Assembly: GCA_037349315.1 (NCBI GenBank) | Contig: JBAIAC010000042.1 | Coordinates: 3,658,001-3,722,000 of the forward strand | Origin: Chelydra serpentina | Lineage: Eukaryota > Chordata > Testudines > Chelydridae | Length of the DNA stretch: 64,000 nt | Direction of reading: 5' to 3' | Translations under genes and position numbers: made by a program | Shown here: in pieces, positions 11,563-22,019 of the stretch | Position numbering within the stretch: the stretch's first letter is position 1 | How the letters are laid out: every line of letters starts with the position of its first letter | Notes under the pieces: generated by a model | What the model was told of the DNA's origin: nothing | The model's input: the letters and a program-made list of their open reading frames with translations, nothing else | Database searches by the model: none

Positions 11563-12122
11563 TGTGATGAACTAGGACTGTTGTTAAGGTTTTCCCTGAG
11601 TACTGTGTGGGTGCCTCGGTTTCCCCTATGCAGTGCTTGAGTTTCTAGGTGGTGGAACAAGGGTGCATGAGTGTTACAGAGGGGCCTGGACACAGAGAAG
11701 GGCTGACACTCGGTCTCCTAGCAACCGATGGCCCCGGGCTCTGCCCTGCAAAGGTATGAGCTGAAGGTGTTCGAACAAAGGGATCAGGTGACCTCCTGGC
11801 CCGGGAAGCAGACAAAGTGGGAGGAGGGGCTGGAGAGTTGGGAGTTTGAAGCTGGCTGGGCAAGAGGGGGGAGAGGCAGACAGGGTCTGGCCTCCCTGCC
11901 CATTTGGAGCTGTGGGGCGAAATGCAGGGAGCCCCAAGCTGGGGTCTAAGCTCCCTGCCCCCCGGAAGGACCCGACTGAGGGGTCTTGGATGTACTGACA
12001 AGCTCTGGTTGGACTGTGTTCCTGGCATCTCTAATAAACCTTCTGTTCTACTGGCTGGCTGAGACTCCCAGTGAATCCGGGGAAGAGGGGTGCAGGGCCG
12101 GACTCCCCTATACTCCGTGACA
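11563..12122 (+). repeat. 3' LTR of the gypsy element
   Basis: A 560-bp copy of the 5' LTR, preceded by the polypurine tract AAGGGGGGAGAGA at 11550-11562, the expected plus-strand primer. Ends TGACA before the CCCGC target duplication. Confidence 0.92.
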
Positions 12123-12819
12123 CCCGCTAACACCGACTCTAGCTTTTATATGCAGAAAACCAGTTATTGTGGCACAAGTGAGCCATGGAGTTTTTAGGGG
12201 GTGGGGGGAGAGGCTCAGAAAGAAAAAGGTTGAGAACCTCTGATCTAGACCATCCCTGACAGGTGTTTGTCTAACCTGCTCTTAAAAAATCTCCAATGAA
12301 GGAGATTCCACAACCTCCCTAGGCAATTTATTCCAGTGCTTAACCACCCTGACAGTTAGGAAGTTTTTCTGAATGTCCAACCTAAACCCCCCTTGCTGAA
12401 ATTTAAGCCCATTGCTCCTGTCCTATCCTCAGAGGTTAATGAGAACAATTTACCTCCCTCCTCCTTGTAACAGTCTTTTAGGTACTTGAAAACTATTATC
12501 ATGTCCCCTCTCGGTCTTCTCTTTACCAGACTAAACAATCTTCCCTCATAGATCATGTTTTCTAGAACTTTAATCATTTTTGTTGCTCTTTGCTGGACTT
12601 TTTCCAATTTGTCCTCATCTTTTAGGAAATGTGGCACCCAAAACGGGATACAATACTCCAGTTGAGGCCTAGTCAGTGTGGAGTAGAGCAGAAGAATTAC
12701 TTCTTGTGATGTTTGCTTTTTTTGCAACAGTGTTACACTGTTGACTCATATTTAGCTTGTGGTCCACTATGACCCCCAGATCCCTTTCCACAGTACTCCT
12801 TCCTAAGCAGTCATTTCCA

Positions 12820-13740
12820 GACCCAGAGCCCGCAACTCCACCCACCCTGCTCTCCAAACCCCTCGGCCCCAGCCTGGAGGCCCCTCCTACATCCCAAACC
12901 TCTCAGCTCTGGCCCCACCCCAGAGTCCTCCTGTCCCAGCCTGGAGCCCCCTCCTGCACCCTGAATCCCTTGTTTCTGGCCCCACCCTGGAGCCTGCACC
13001 CCCAGCCAAAGCCCTTCCCCCCTCCTGCACCCCAACCCCCTGAGCCAGCCCGGTGAAAATGAGCAAGTAAGAGAGGGTGGGGGAGAGCAAGCTACGAAGG
13101 GAGGGGGGATGGAGTGGTTGGGGGTGGAGCCTTGGAGAAGGGGTGGGCGGGGGTGGGGCCACAGGGAAGGGGAAGGGAAGGGGGAGGGGCAAGGGTGTTC
13201 AGTTTTCTGCGGTTAGAACATTGGCTACACTAGGTGGGTGGGCTGGGAGACTCCTGCCCCCTCCCCCCTCCCATTGCCCAGCTTGGAGCTGCCCCTGGCC
13301 AAGCTGCTCCTGGGAGCCTCCTGTCTGCTGTGCAGAGCAGGGGACGGGGGTTGATGTCGGGGGTGTTCCCATCCCCCTGCCTGGGTACCCAGTCTTTGCT
13401 CAGCTGGGGTGGAGGGGACAGGTGCTGTGCTGCTGCCTCAAGGTCAGTTGCCTTTCACCCCCGAAAAACGAAAATGGAGCCCCTGGTGAACCAGGAGTGG
13501 CCAGAGGGCTTCAGAAGGGCCGTGAGCTCTGGCAAGATGCAACCCACTATCAGGGCTGCCAAACCAGTGCCTCATTTCTTCTGGGGCTGAGCTCTGGCAC
13601 CTCTTTCAATACAAATTAAGCACTGGGGGGAGGCAGTGGGGCCCAGAGGTGATGCAGGGGGGAGCCCAGGGAGACGGTAGGGACTAGGGGTGTTGGAGGA
13701 GGCACCAAAATAGAAGTTCACCCAGGGCGACATTTTCCCT
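12820..13740. repeat. C-rich tandem-like repeat and GC-rich flank, no gene
   Basis: 12830-13050 is a degenerate C-rich array built from phrases such as CAGCCTGGAGCCCC and CCTGCACCC, similar to 29985-30230. It is followed by a G-rich block to 13190 and ends near 13230. Nothing else recognised up to the butyrophilin 5' copy. Confidence 0.45.
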
Positions 13741-13744
13741 AAGG

Positions 13745-15070
13745 CCAGACCTGGCAAGGTCCAACTGCTTTTGTGCATCCAGACCCTTGTGCTGAATGAA
13801 TTGATCTCTCAACAGTTGTTTCAGATCAGGTAACACAGATACACAAAACCCAAACCAAGTTAAATTATGCGTAGACATGCCCACCTTGTGTAAATACATT
13901 GATGATTCTGGCCCCAGTACAGAAATTAAGTCCATCCCTCTTCAACAACACACTTCAACAAGTGCTTGACTTCAGGCACATCCTTTATTCCCACTGATTT
14001 TAAAATGAGTAAAGGATGCACTTTTCTATTTTATTCCAAAAATAATTGTTTTTTTCCCCTTGAAAATATTAGATCAAAACTTAGAATTCAGTTCACCTTC
14101 CTCCACCCCAAGAAAAAGCAAGAAAATTAGTGACAAGAGGCAGGAAACGATACTGATGGCGGTTGGGTTTGCAGCTGTATGTTTCTTTCAGCGTTCTAAA
14201 GACAGGAAGTTATTTTGTTACAAATCTTCCTTTGCCCCCACTGAGTGCAGGATCTGGCCCCGTGTTCTTCAATAAAGCACAATAACAATATAAATGAACT
14301 GCTAAGTCAAAGTGGAGTAAAAATGGTGTTACAGCGCTAGGAAAGTGATTCGAAATGTATTTTGACTGTATATCATTTTGTATGTACATGTAATGTAGTA
14401 TCGCCATAAAAAGTAAAACAAATTCTCATAGGATTACCAAATCTTTGTATTATTAACAATCTGTGCAAAAAAATCAATGGCTGTTGGGGATGATATAAAT
14501 AGAGTCCGTTAGTTCAATGTCTTTTGAGCAGTCAAAGTTCACTTACCTGATTTGAGAAGTTTTATGATCTTTAGGGTGTGGCCTGGCCTTCCAAAATCCA
14601 TCCGGTTATGGATCATTTATATTCTAAAGACCATTCTGTTGTATCAATTTGCACAGCTACCTCTAGCTGTAAAATAGCTGCAGAGTTTTATTGTAGTCTT
14701 TCCTTACAGGCTTTTTATTAAATCCTTTTTCTTCCAAACTGGTAAATGTGTTTTTCTCTTTCAGCTGAGCACTGCTGAGTTTGAAAGTGCAAGTACTAGA
14801 GGAAATGCGAGGTTGTCATCATTTCCACTGTTCTGATGTGGGCAGATTAGTCTCCTCTTAAAGAAACAGCCACATTCCTGCTAAAATAGAAGTGTCAGGA
14901 CCAGCAGATGAAAATATCCAGGTGTCCCAAATTACCTGAATACAGGAATGATTTTGAAGAGACTCTTGTTCTTGCTTTTTTGTGAACTATAGTAAATGTC
15001 AGAAATAATAATACTTACTTTTACATCTTCTCATCACACTACAAAATTCTCCTGTGGATAATTAGGAATA
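13745..15070 (-). pseudogene. Butyrophilin promoter/5'UTR copy, inverted, no coding exons
   Basis: Read on the minus strand this segment matches the 5' region of the complete butyrophilin gene (18910-20330, plus strand) over about 1.3 kb with gaps. Shared blocks include CAGGTAAGTGAAC versus CAGGTAGGTGAACG at the UTR-exon donor, GGGATGGACTTAATT, AACTTCCTGT and TTTCTTTAAGAGGAGA. Homology stops near 15070 and 13745. No leader, IgV, IgC or B30.2 exon is found on the minus strand between 4.4 and 13.7 kb, so it is best read as the head of a lost or truncated head-to-head butyrophilin gene. Confidence 0.7.
14547..14625 (-). other. Putative 5'UTR exon of the inverted butyrophilin copy
   Basis: On the minus strand, ...AACTTCTCAAATCAG|GTAAGTGAAC gives a consensus donor at 14546-14545, aligned with the donor of the plus-strand paralogue at 19458. 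The upstream end (here about 14625) is a guess. No following acceptor-bearing coding exon exists on this strand. Confidence 0.4.
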
Positions 15071-15860
15071 GTGATGTGGCTGCAGTGTGCTTTTCAAATG
15101 GTGTGTGCGGGGGTGGAGTGTGACAGGGAGTGTGTTGTGTGTATGTGGGCGGAGAGACAGTGTGTTGGCGGGGGCAGAGAGTGTGTCAGCAAGCTGTCTT
15201 GTACATTCAGACAGCAGCAGACCCCCCCCTCCCCCTGCCTCTCTCTCCCACACACTCACAGCAGCAGCATTCCTCAGTAATGGTTTGCTTTGAGAAGCAG
15301 CCGGCTGTCAGAAACGGAGCTTTGAAAGGGGATAGCCACATTCCTACAGCCGAGTTCAAAACAATGACAAGAGTGGCCACTTGACTTCAGGGGATTATGG
15401 GACATTTCCGGAGGCCAATCACAGCGCAGCAATGCAACACCTCGTTCACACTGACACCCGGGTGTTTCAGCCAAGGCGCAGCGAGCGTTATGCTTCTCGT
15501 CGAGGTGGATTACCAGGAGCCTGCTCCAGCTGCAGAGTCCGGGCGCTCTACGTGCCTTGCCAGTGTGGACGGGTCGGGAGTTAGGGCGCCCGGGGCTGCT
15601 TTCATGCTCTAACTCGCAAATGTAGCCCAGCCCCCACACACTCGTGGCTTCTAGTGCACTGGGCTGCAGGGCACTTGATAAGGGAAAGGGGAAAGAGTCT
15701 CTCCTCTCACGCATGTGTCTGTTGACCGGTGCCTGCCTTTGACATGCAACAGAAAGTGCGTGAATGAGGAACATTCCACGAACTCCAGGAAGTTGTGAGC
15801 TCTTCAGGGCACATCGTGGCTATTCCCTTCCATCTTCTTTTGGGCTGATACATCACGTTC
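15071..15860. repeat. Unclassified repeat-like block
   Basis: 15071-15260 holds GTGTG-rich low-complexity DNA. 15360-15660 is a GC-rich stretch that looks like a dispersed DNA-element body, but I found no terminal inverted repeats or target duplication. No coding exon. Confidence 0.3.
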
Positions 15861-16843
15861 AAAGGCAGCTAGAATGGCATGAACTATCTATTTCTTCCCC
15901 ACAGCAGCAATTCCAGCAGAGGCCTCAGGCATGTTAGTGGCAGGGGAACTGCTGCAGGAGACCATCTCTCCCAGATAGGGGACAAACTGGGACAAAGCTG
16001 AAGCTCTTTCACTCCCAGTGGTGCCAGGGCTGTGATTTTTATCTGTCTGCTCCTGGTTAAAACCACTAAGGCCTGGTATCTGGCTGCCAAGGAGCATCAG
16101 GGCTCAGAGAAACATACTAGCAGCAATGGAGCCAGTTCTCACTTCCCAGCTGTACCAATGTGTCCAATCACAGCGTGATTAAATAACTAATATTGGCCCA
16201 GAATGTCTGCAAGGAGCCAGAAGTCTGCCAGAGCTGGAGAACAGTGTCAGAGCAGATCTAGTCACTTAACCCAGAGCAGGCCCCAGAGGGAGCCAATGTC
16301 TTTAGGAGTCTGGTGCCAGATGGGGAAGGAGGAGGATGCAGCAGCTTCAATTCTCCAGGCTCTTCAAGCTTTGACCTTTTTTATTTTTCTCGGGTGGAGT
16401 TTCCCGCTCAGCAACTGCCCCGGACATCGTTTGCTTTTCTCTTCCGGGCAGGGTTTTCGAGCTCTCCCCAGCACCTCCTGCCCCTGCCAGGCAAGAGAAA
16501 CTGAAAAGAGAAAGAATGAAGGAGGAGCTAGGAGAAACTAGCTGGAGAGGTATAATATTGTAATGATGGGTTCAGATGTTAATGATAAAAGTGTAGCTAA
16601 AATAGAATCATATTTACTTGTCCGGACTCAGAGACAGCCCTGTGTGCACTGGCAGATTAGGGATTTGTGGGGCCCTGGGCCAGAGCAAGTGGGGGCCTCT
16701 CCCCACCCCTTTTGCCTGAAATCTCCCTCCCCTCCCCCCATGCTCCCCTACAGGAGCGCCGGGCAGATGAGCAGGTCAGGGCAGTGCCTATTTTCCAGGG
16801 CCCCCCCATTGGTCCAGTGACTAATGCACCACTGTCTGTGTGT
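15861..16843. other. No gene recognised
   Basis: Mixed sequence without splice-consistent exons. The part 16645-16835 (GGCAGATTAGGG... to ...GACTAATGCACCACTG) looks like a degraded hAT-type insertion but lacks a clean target duplication. Confidence 0.3.
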
Positions 16844-16887
16844 AGGTTTGCCAACTTTCCCGGACCTGGGAGAGTTGGCAACCCTAC
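16844..16887. mobile_element. 44-bp foldback insertion with 8-bp duplication
   Basis: The 8-mer CTGTGTGT occurs at 16836-16843 and again at 16888-16895. Between them lies a 44-bp near-palindrome starting AGGTTTGCCAACT and ending AGTTGGCAACCCTAC. This is the structure of a very small hAT-type MITE. Confidence 0.65.
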
Positions 16888-17176
16888 CTGTGTGTAACTG
16901 TCAGCACTCTTTCTTTAGAGGTTTTTTGTCTGTGATGTGGTTTAGTAAATATTAGTGTGACGGGTTGAACCCCACTTCTGGGCTGCCACTTCATGTACTG
17001 GGGTCCCACTGAGCCACCCGTTCTACCAATTTGGGTTTCCTCACCCTGCCCTGCTGAGCCAGGCCCTCCATCCTTCCCCAGCACGCACACAGGAAGGACC
17101 ACACCCAGCTGTAGAATCACACAGAGGCTGCCGTCCGCTCTGTGGGGGGAGCCTCAGCTCAGGGAGTTGCCCAGCA

Positions 17177-17453
17177 CACAGGGGCCAACTTCCGGCCCCG
17201 CCCGTGGGTGCTGTCACCCGGCGTCGGGGGCGGGGCCCCGCCCCCGACGCCAGGTGATGTTGCGGGGCCCCGCCCCCGATGCCGACGCGACGTTGCCCAG
17301 CGTCGGGGGCGGGGCCCCGCAACATCTCCTGGTGCCCGGTAAGTTTGCCGCAGGTCCGGGGCGGGCGGGGAGTTGCCGGTGGGTGTGAAGCACCCACCAA
17401 TTTTTATCTGTGGGTGCTCCAGCCCCGGAGCACCCACGGAGTTGGCGCCTATG
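17177..17453. mobile_element. hAT MITE with GC-rich palindromic interior
   Basis: The 8-bp duplication GCCCAGCA (17169-17176 and 17454-17461) flanks inverted ends CACAGGGGCCAACT and CATAGGCGCCAACT. The interior is extremely GC-rich, with nested repeats of GGGGCGGGGCCCCGC in both orientations. Same terminal family as 24300-24767. Confidence 0.9.
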
Positions 17454-17840
17454 GCCCAGCACTCAAGTGCACAAAACCTTTTTGGAGTATGAACCCAAAG
17501 TTATATTGTCTTGCCTTGTATAGGGATGTACACAGCGTAAGCTCATGAAATTCACCCCCTCCTTCAATGTGGGGGGAGATATACACAGATCCTTGTCCCC
17601 CCTTTATGAATTCATATGGACACGTAACACTATCAAACTGGGTCTGAATAGAGACTGGGAGTGGCTAACTCACTACAAGAAGTAATTTTCCCTCTTTTGG
17701 TATTCACACCTTCTCATCAACTATTATGAGTGGGCCACATCCACTCTGATTGAATTGACCTCGTTAGCACTGGTCCTCTGCATAGTAATGTAACACACCC
17801 ATCTTTGTATGTGTATCTATACCTGCCAAACTAAAGTTTC

Positions 17841-17935
17841 CACTTCATGCATCTGACAAAGTGAGTTCCAGCCCACAAAAGCTTATGCCTAAATACATGT
17901 ATTAGTCTTTAAGGTGCCACAGGACTCCTCCTTGT
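17841..17935 (+). repeat. Dispersed repeat, inverse of 660-792
   Basis: Contains GCCCACAAAAGCTTATGCC and AAGGTGCCACAGGACTCCT, the reverse-complement counterpart of 660-792. Lies inside the LTR at 16956. Confidence 0.6.
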
Positions 17936-19202
17936 TTAGATCAAAGCAGACTACTTAGCTAATAAACAAACAAACACACACAAAACACCCCACAATCTAA
18001 GCTTAATATATTAAAGAGGTTGGTTATAAACAGCAGATTCTCACTCTAAGTGATTATGCAAACGGGTTGGCAGAGTCACAAGGCACAAGCTGCATTAGGG
18101 TCACAGCTTGGGTTTCTCAGGTGTTTCATTCACAGGCTAGAAATCCTTTTAGCCTGGGTCCAGCCCTTCTCCCCCGTTCAGTCCTTGTTTCTCAGGTGTT
18201 TCTAAGTGTTTCTTTGGGTGAGGAGACTGAGAAGAACCTTTGATGGTGTCACTTCCTTTAGTATATGGCAGGAATCCCTTGTTTCCTAGTCTGACCCACA
18301 CTCATCCCAGGGGGAAAGTACCAGGTTAAGGTGGTGTCCAGTGCCAGGTAACAGGATCACCTGACCTTGCAGTGTCAAAGGAGCCTCCCAGGAAACTTCT
18401 CAGGAAGGAGGGAGATTAGTATCTTCACAGCTCTATTGTCCTTCCTAATGGCCCATCCTGCTTGAGTGCATCCTGTCTAGTAGTGGGCATTCCCCAGGTG
18501 CAAACACAGTTGTAATTGCTACATAGTCAATATCTCTAACTTTAGATACAGAATTGATACATGCATACAAACAGGATAATCATATTCAGTAACCATAGTC
18601 AGTACCTTTCCAATGACATCTTACATGACCCATAGTGCATAAAACATATTTTAGTTATGCCATAATCATATAATAATATCTATTTGGAGAATATGGGGTG
18701 CAGTGTTACCGTTACTATTTCCAACCTATCACTTATTCCAGGATAGAACTTTGTTTGGTATCCAGTCAGAACTCAGGATTCCTTAATGCTATTCTCTCAT
18801 TTCTCCTTTCAGCCCCTGTCCAAGAGTCTTGTCCACACAGATGGTCAGAGCTTTAATCTTCCGATGTTACAGTCATAAAAAAATAACTTCACCCTAAATT
18901 CCAGTTTAGCACTGCAAAGGTGTTAATATTTTATTTCTAACTATCCACAGGGGAATTTTTATTCTGGTGACATAATGTAAAAAGTAATTATTATTTGTGA
19001 CATTTACTACAGTTCACACAAAAGCAAGAACAAGTCTCTTCAGAATCACTCCTGTATTCAGGTCATTTGGAGTGTCAGAATATTTGAATCTTCTGGTACT
19101 GCCAGTTCTACCTCAGCAGCAACGTGGCTGTTTCTTTAAGAGGAGATTCTAAAATGACACACAGGGTTTGCAATTACCACCATTTTCAAATTCCTCTCTG
19201 TT

Positions 19203-19216
19203 ACTTTCACTTTCAC
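19203..19216 (-). promoter_or_regulatory. IRF/ISRE-like element
   Basis: Reads GTGAAAGTGAAAGT on the minus strand, a full GAAANNGAAA match of the interferon regulatory factor site, about 240 bp upstream of the putative noncoding first exon's donor. The aligned site of the inverted copy (around 14781-14793) reads GAAAGTGCAAGT, which breaks the second half. Function is inferred from the motif only. Confidence 0.5.
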
Positions 19217-19384
19217 CCCCAGTAAATGCTGCAAGAGGAAAGTACCTTTATCCGTGTGGAACAACAACAGGATTTTTTTTTAAACCTGCTAGAAAGGGAT
19301 CTGATCAAACTGTAGCTATTTTATATCTAGCAGTAGCTGGGCATCTTGATGAAATGAAATAATGTCTATTTTGAGGACTATCTT

Positions 19385-19457
19385 GACAAAGCATGCGGAT
19401 TTCAGAGGGACAGACGGCACCCTGAACACCACGAAACGTCTCAGAAGGATCAATCAG
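19385..19457 (+). other. Putative noncoding first exon of the complete butyrophilin gene
   Basis: Ends ...GGATCAATCAG|GTAGGTGAAC, a strong donor at 19458, matched in the inverted copy. It would join the acceptor at 21901-21902 (TTGTCTAG) just before the leader exon. The 5' boundary is unknown; 19385 is a rough guess from the conserved block. Confidence 0.45.
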
Positions 19458-19712
19458 GTAGGTGAACGTTGATTGCTTGACTTTATAATATTCAGGGCGT
19501 TTTCTTGGACAAATGGTTAATAACGAAGGTTTGATAATCCCATGAGAATGTGTTTTGCTCTTTATGGAAACAGTACCTCATCTGTACATTCAAAATACAT
19601 ACCCTCAAACTACGTTTCAGATCAGTTTCCTAGTACGGCCGGATTTTTACAGTACATTCAATAAGTAATTCGTTTCCTCTGTTACTGTCTTTCACTCAAG
19701 AACCCTGGGCCC

Positions 19713-19870
19713 CCCAGTGATTTCCCTACACCGCCCCCACCCGAATTTCCCCAACGCCCCCCCAGTTTTGTGAACTAGTTACATGCCACTTTAGTGACAC
19801 GCCCCCCCCCCCCAGTAAATTCGAACACCCCCTCCCCCTGCCGCCCCAATTTCAATTCCTGGGGAGGCCA
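19713..19870. mobile_element. Short insertion flanked by CTGGGCCC
   Basis: CTGGGCCC occurs at 19705-19712 and 19871-19878. The 158 bp between is absent from the aligned inverted copy, where the flanking sequence is continuous. It is C-rich with no coding content, and has weak CAGTG-type inverted ends. It inserted after the two 5' regions split. Confidence 0.6.
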
Positions 19871-20340
19871 CTGGGCCCAATCCAGGTTTTTAGTGAAGTT
19901 AAAGGGAGACTTGTAACAAAGTAACTTCCTGTATTTAGAATATAGAAAGAAAGATAGGGCTGCAATCAGTATAGTTTCCTGGCCTGCGTGTTGTGAGTAG
20001 TTTTCGACCTGACTGTGGGGCTGAGTCCTTTTGCTTCTGACACTTTAAAGGGAAACAAGTTCAGTTTTGTCCAGAATCATGGGAAACAAATTACTTTATT
20101 CATTTTGAGATCAGTGGGAATTAAGAATGTGCCTAAAAAAGTGAAGCACCCTTTGGAATGTATTGCTGAATAGGGATGGACTTAATTACTGAATCTGGGC
20201 CAGAATCTTTAATGCAATTAGACAATGAGGGCATGTCGCCACTTCTAGCTTGGTATTGGTCTTGTGTGGATGTCAAGTGATCCTCAACAACCACGGAGTG
20301 ATCAGTTTGTACATATTGCATTGTTATCCTGTGATAAATT

Positions 20341-21902
20341 AATGTTGCCTCCTATCTTTGTGGCCACAGAGCTGTAGAAGGGTGGCCAGCAGGGGTGATT
20401 TTATGGTCACGGGGTTAGGGAAGATTTGATGGCATGATGGCAGGAAAGGCCCATGTTACACACTGTGAGACAGGTTATTCCCTGTGTGAAAAGCCATCAG
20501 CAGGGAGAATTCCTGAGGGTATCTCTGGACATGATTTTAAAAAAGAGGAATTATTTTTCATCAAACAAATTGAATGATTTTTTGTTTGATTTGAAACGTT
20601 TATGAATCTTTCAAGTTTTTTTTTTTAAAAAAAAACCAGCTTGAAATAATTTGGAAAAAAAATGAATGGACACAAACACTTTAATTTTGGGGGAGTGGGT
20701 TTTGGGACGTTCCCATTTTCTCGCTCTCACTCTCCATTTTTGTTTTTGTTTTTAAAGAACTGATGCATGCAAAACATAGTAGTAGTAATAATAATAAACC
20801 TTTTCATTCCTTTTTAGTTTGTTCTGAATGCCTTTTTTAATTTATTGTTTAATGAAATATATTGAAATATATTCAAGTGGTGTCAATTCTCTCATAATTT
20901 TATCATGATTCTTGAAACATTTGATATTTTCCTTAAAACCCCAACTATTCTTATCCTGTGATTATGAGAGAATTTCAGTTTTAATTTTTAAAGACAGTTT
21001 CTATACCTTGTGATTGCAGAACAAAGCTTGAGAATGTGACCTGAGTGTGACCTAAAATCTCAGATATCAAAAGGCAATTTAACACCCCCCCCCCCATGTA
21101 TTTCTTTGTCTGTGTGGAAGAATAGAGATCCATGAGTGAGGGGATCTGATCCATGAGCAGAGATCTGGATTTTGTTACATGTTTTGTACAGTGCCTCGCA
21201 CAATGGGGCTCAATGGGGCACTCAGTGACTGGTGCCTACATGCTATGGCAATAAAAACAAAATACCATAACATGTTCTATTCCTATATATTTCCCACCTA
21301 CTGTGTTTTATGTACAGCGTATTCAACTTTACCTATTACATTGGCTTATTGTTTCCCATGATGGGAACAGAAAAGTCTGTGTCTGAGAGAGAGGGGGTTA
21401 TGGGATTGTTGTGAAGAAAAAATTCTGAAGCTGTCATTTTGGTAACAAGAAGGAAATATCCTGACACCTACTATTTTAGGGTCAGATAATAAACCTCTCA
21501 GTATTGGTCTAACCTTGCTGCCCCTGTTAGTCATTTCATGTTTTCCCGTTGACTTCAGTGGCCACAATTAGGCCAGTGCTCAGTGATTTTCAAAATCCTG
21601 CCCTTAATTCTCTTAATTCATATTCAGGGGAGTTTATTCTCTCTCTCTCTCTCTCTCTCTCGGTTATGGGACATTAATATTTTTCACTGATCTGCTCTTC
21701 TTTGTGCAGACTACGGGATGACTGCTGTCACTGCATAATATGCAAATGAGTTCACATAACAATGCATTTATCCCTATTTTTATTTAATGTGTCCTTTGCA
21801 ATCTTCTATTCCTCAAACTCTAATATCCAGCTTGTCCTAATCACTGCAGCCTACTCGTTAAGTTATACCGTTGTTGTTCTTTTTACTCTTCCTGTTGTCT
21901 AG
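20341..21902. other. Leader-upstream intron, AT-rich
   Basis: Intron between the putative UTR exon and the leader exon. It is AT-rich with an A/T foldback near 20610-20635, a C run near 21086 and a (TC)n microsatellite at 21637-21661. 21715-21900 is similar to 51110-51279 upstream of the second leader, so the duplication covers this intron. Confidence 0.5.
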
Positions 21903-21913
21903 ATGACGTTTCA

Positions 21914-22019
21914 ATGAAGATGAAGGTTCTCTCATTCTGCCACAACTCTGGATTCAGCTCCTCTCTGCCTGGTTTTATTATTTATTTTATAACTGTTCAT
22001 GTTCACAAGTTGGAAACAG
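21914..22019 (+). CDS. Butyrophilin gene 1, leader exon
   Basis: Encodes [14 protein letters not shown] then a hydrophobic stretch ([13 protein letters not shown]). The acceptor TTGTCTAG ends at 21902 and the donor ACAG|GTAGG follows 22019, leaving phase 1. A second in-frame ATG at 21920 matches the only ATG of gene 2 (51297), so either may be the true start. Confidence 0.88.

Larger units (their letters stand above)
7378..12122 (+). mobile_element. Ty3/gypsy LTR retrotransposon, Gmr1-like order, defective
   Basis: Two 560-bp LTRs (TG...CA) flank a 3.6-kb interior and the whole is bounded by the 5-bp duplication CCCGC (7373-7377 and 12123-12127). By eye the LTRs differ at three positions only, so insertion was recent. 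The interior reads gag-like, protease-like, integrase, then reverse transcriptase remnant and RNase H. Integrase before RT is the order of the Gmr1 group of vertebrate gypsy elements, not the usual RT-RNaseH-IN. The RT catalytic core is missing and frames are broken, so this copy cannot be autonomous. Confidence 0.9.
7194..12242. mobile_element. hAT non-autonomous element carrying a gypsy insertion
   Basis: The 8-bp direct repeat ATCTAGAC at 7186-7193 and 12243-12250 flanks inverted termini CAGTAGTTCTC and CAGAGGTTCTC, the pattern of hAT transposons. Without the nested gypsy element (7378-12122 plus a 5-bp duplication) it is about 300 bp long. It inserted into the CR1 fragment and has no transposase frame. 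Confidence 0.88.
7108..12860 (-). mobile_element. CR1 LINE 3' part, split by a nested insertion
   Basis: A minus-strand CR1 fragment whose 3' end lies at 7108 (AGAATCATAG-type tail read in reverse). It is interrupted between 7193 and 12243 by a hAT element that itself holds a gypsy element. The coding part at 12356-12860 gives the C-terminal reverse-transcriptase region: residues such as STVERDLGVIVDHKL, TRPQLEYCIPFW and VQQRATKMIK are typical of CR1, in more than one frame. The 5' end is truncated near 12860, as usual for CR1. Confidence 0.85.
16956..18712 (+). repeat. LTR, related to solo LTRs at 52125 and 55209
   Basis: Starts TGTGACGGGTTGAACCCC and ends near GGGGTGCAGTGTTAC. Shares with the LTRs at 52125 and 55209 the TG start, the TTGGGTTTCC-like region and the ATACATGCATACAAA(C/T)AGGAT block close to the 3' end. 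It holds a hAT at 17177-17453 and a dispersed repeat at 17841-17935. The target duplication is not clean, so ends are approximate. Confidence 0.65.
18910..20340 (+). promoter_or_regulatory. Butyrophilin 5' region (promoter candidate) of the complete gene
   Basis: This region is conserved, with gaps, in the inverted copy at 13745-15070 and partly upstream of the second gene (49850-50470). Conservation across three copies together with a shared splice donor points to a promoter plus noncoding first exon. It contains an IRF/ISRE-like motif at 19203-19216. A 158-bp insertion (19713-19870) interrupts it. The transcription start is not visible. Confidence 0.5.

Noticed and set aside
4500..13700. 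Coding exons of a minus-strand butyrophilin behind the inverted promoter
   Set aside because: I looked for leader, IgV, IgC, TM and B30.2 signatures on the minus strand and found none; only repeats lie there.
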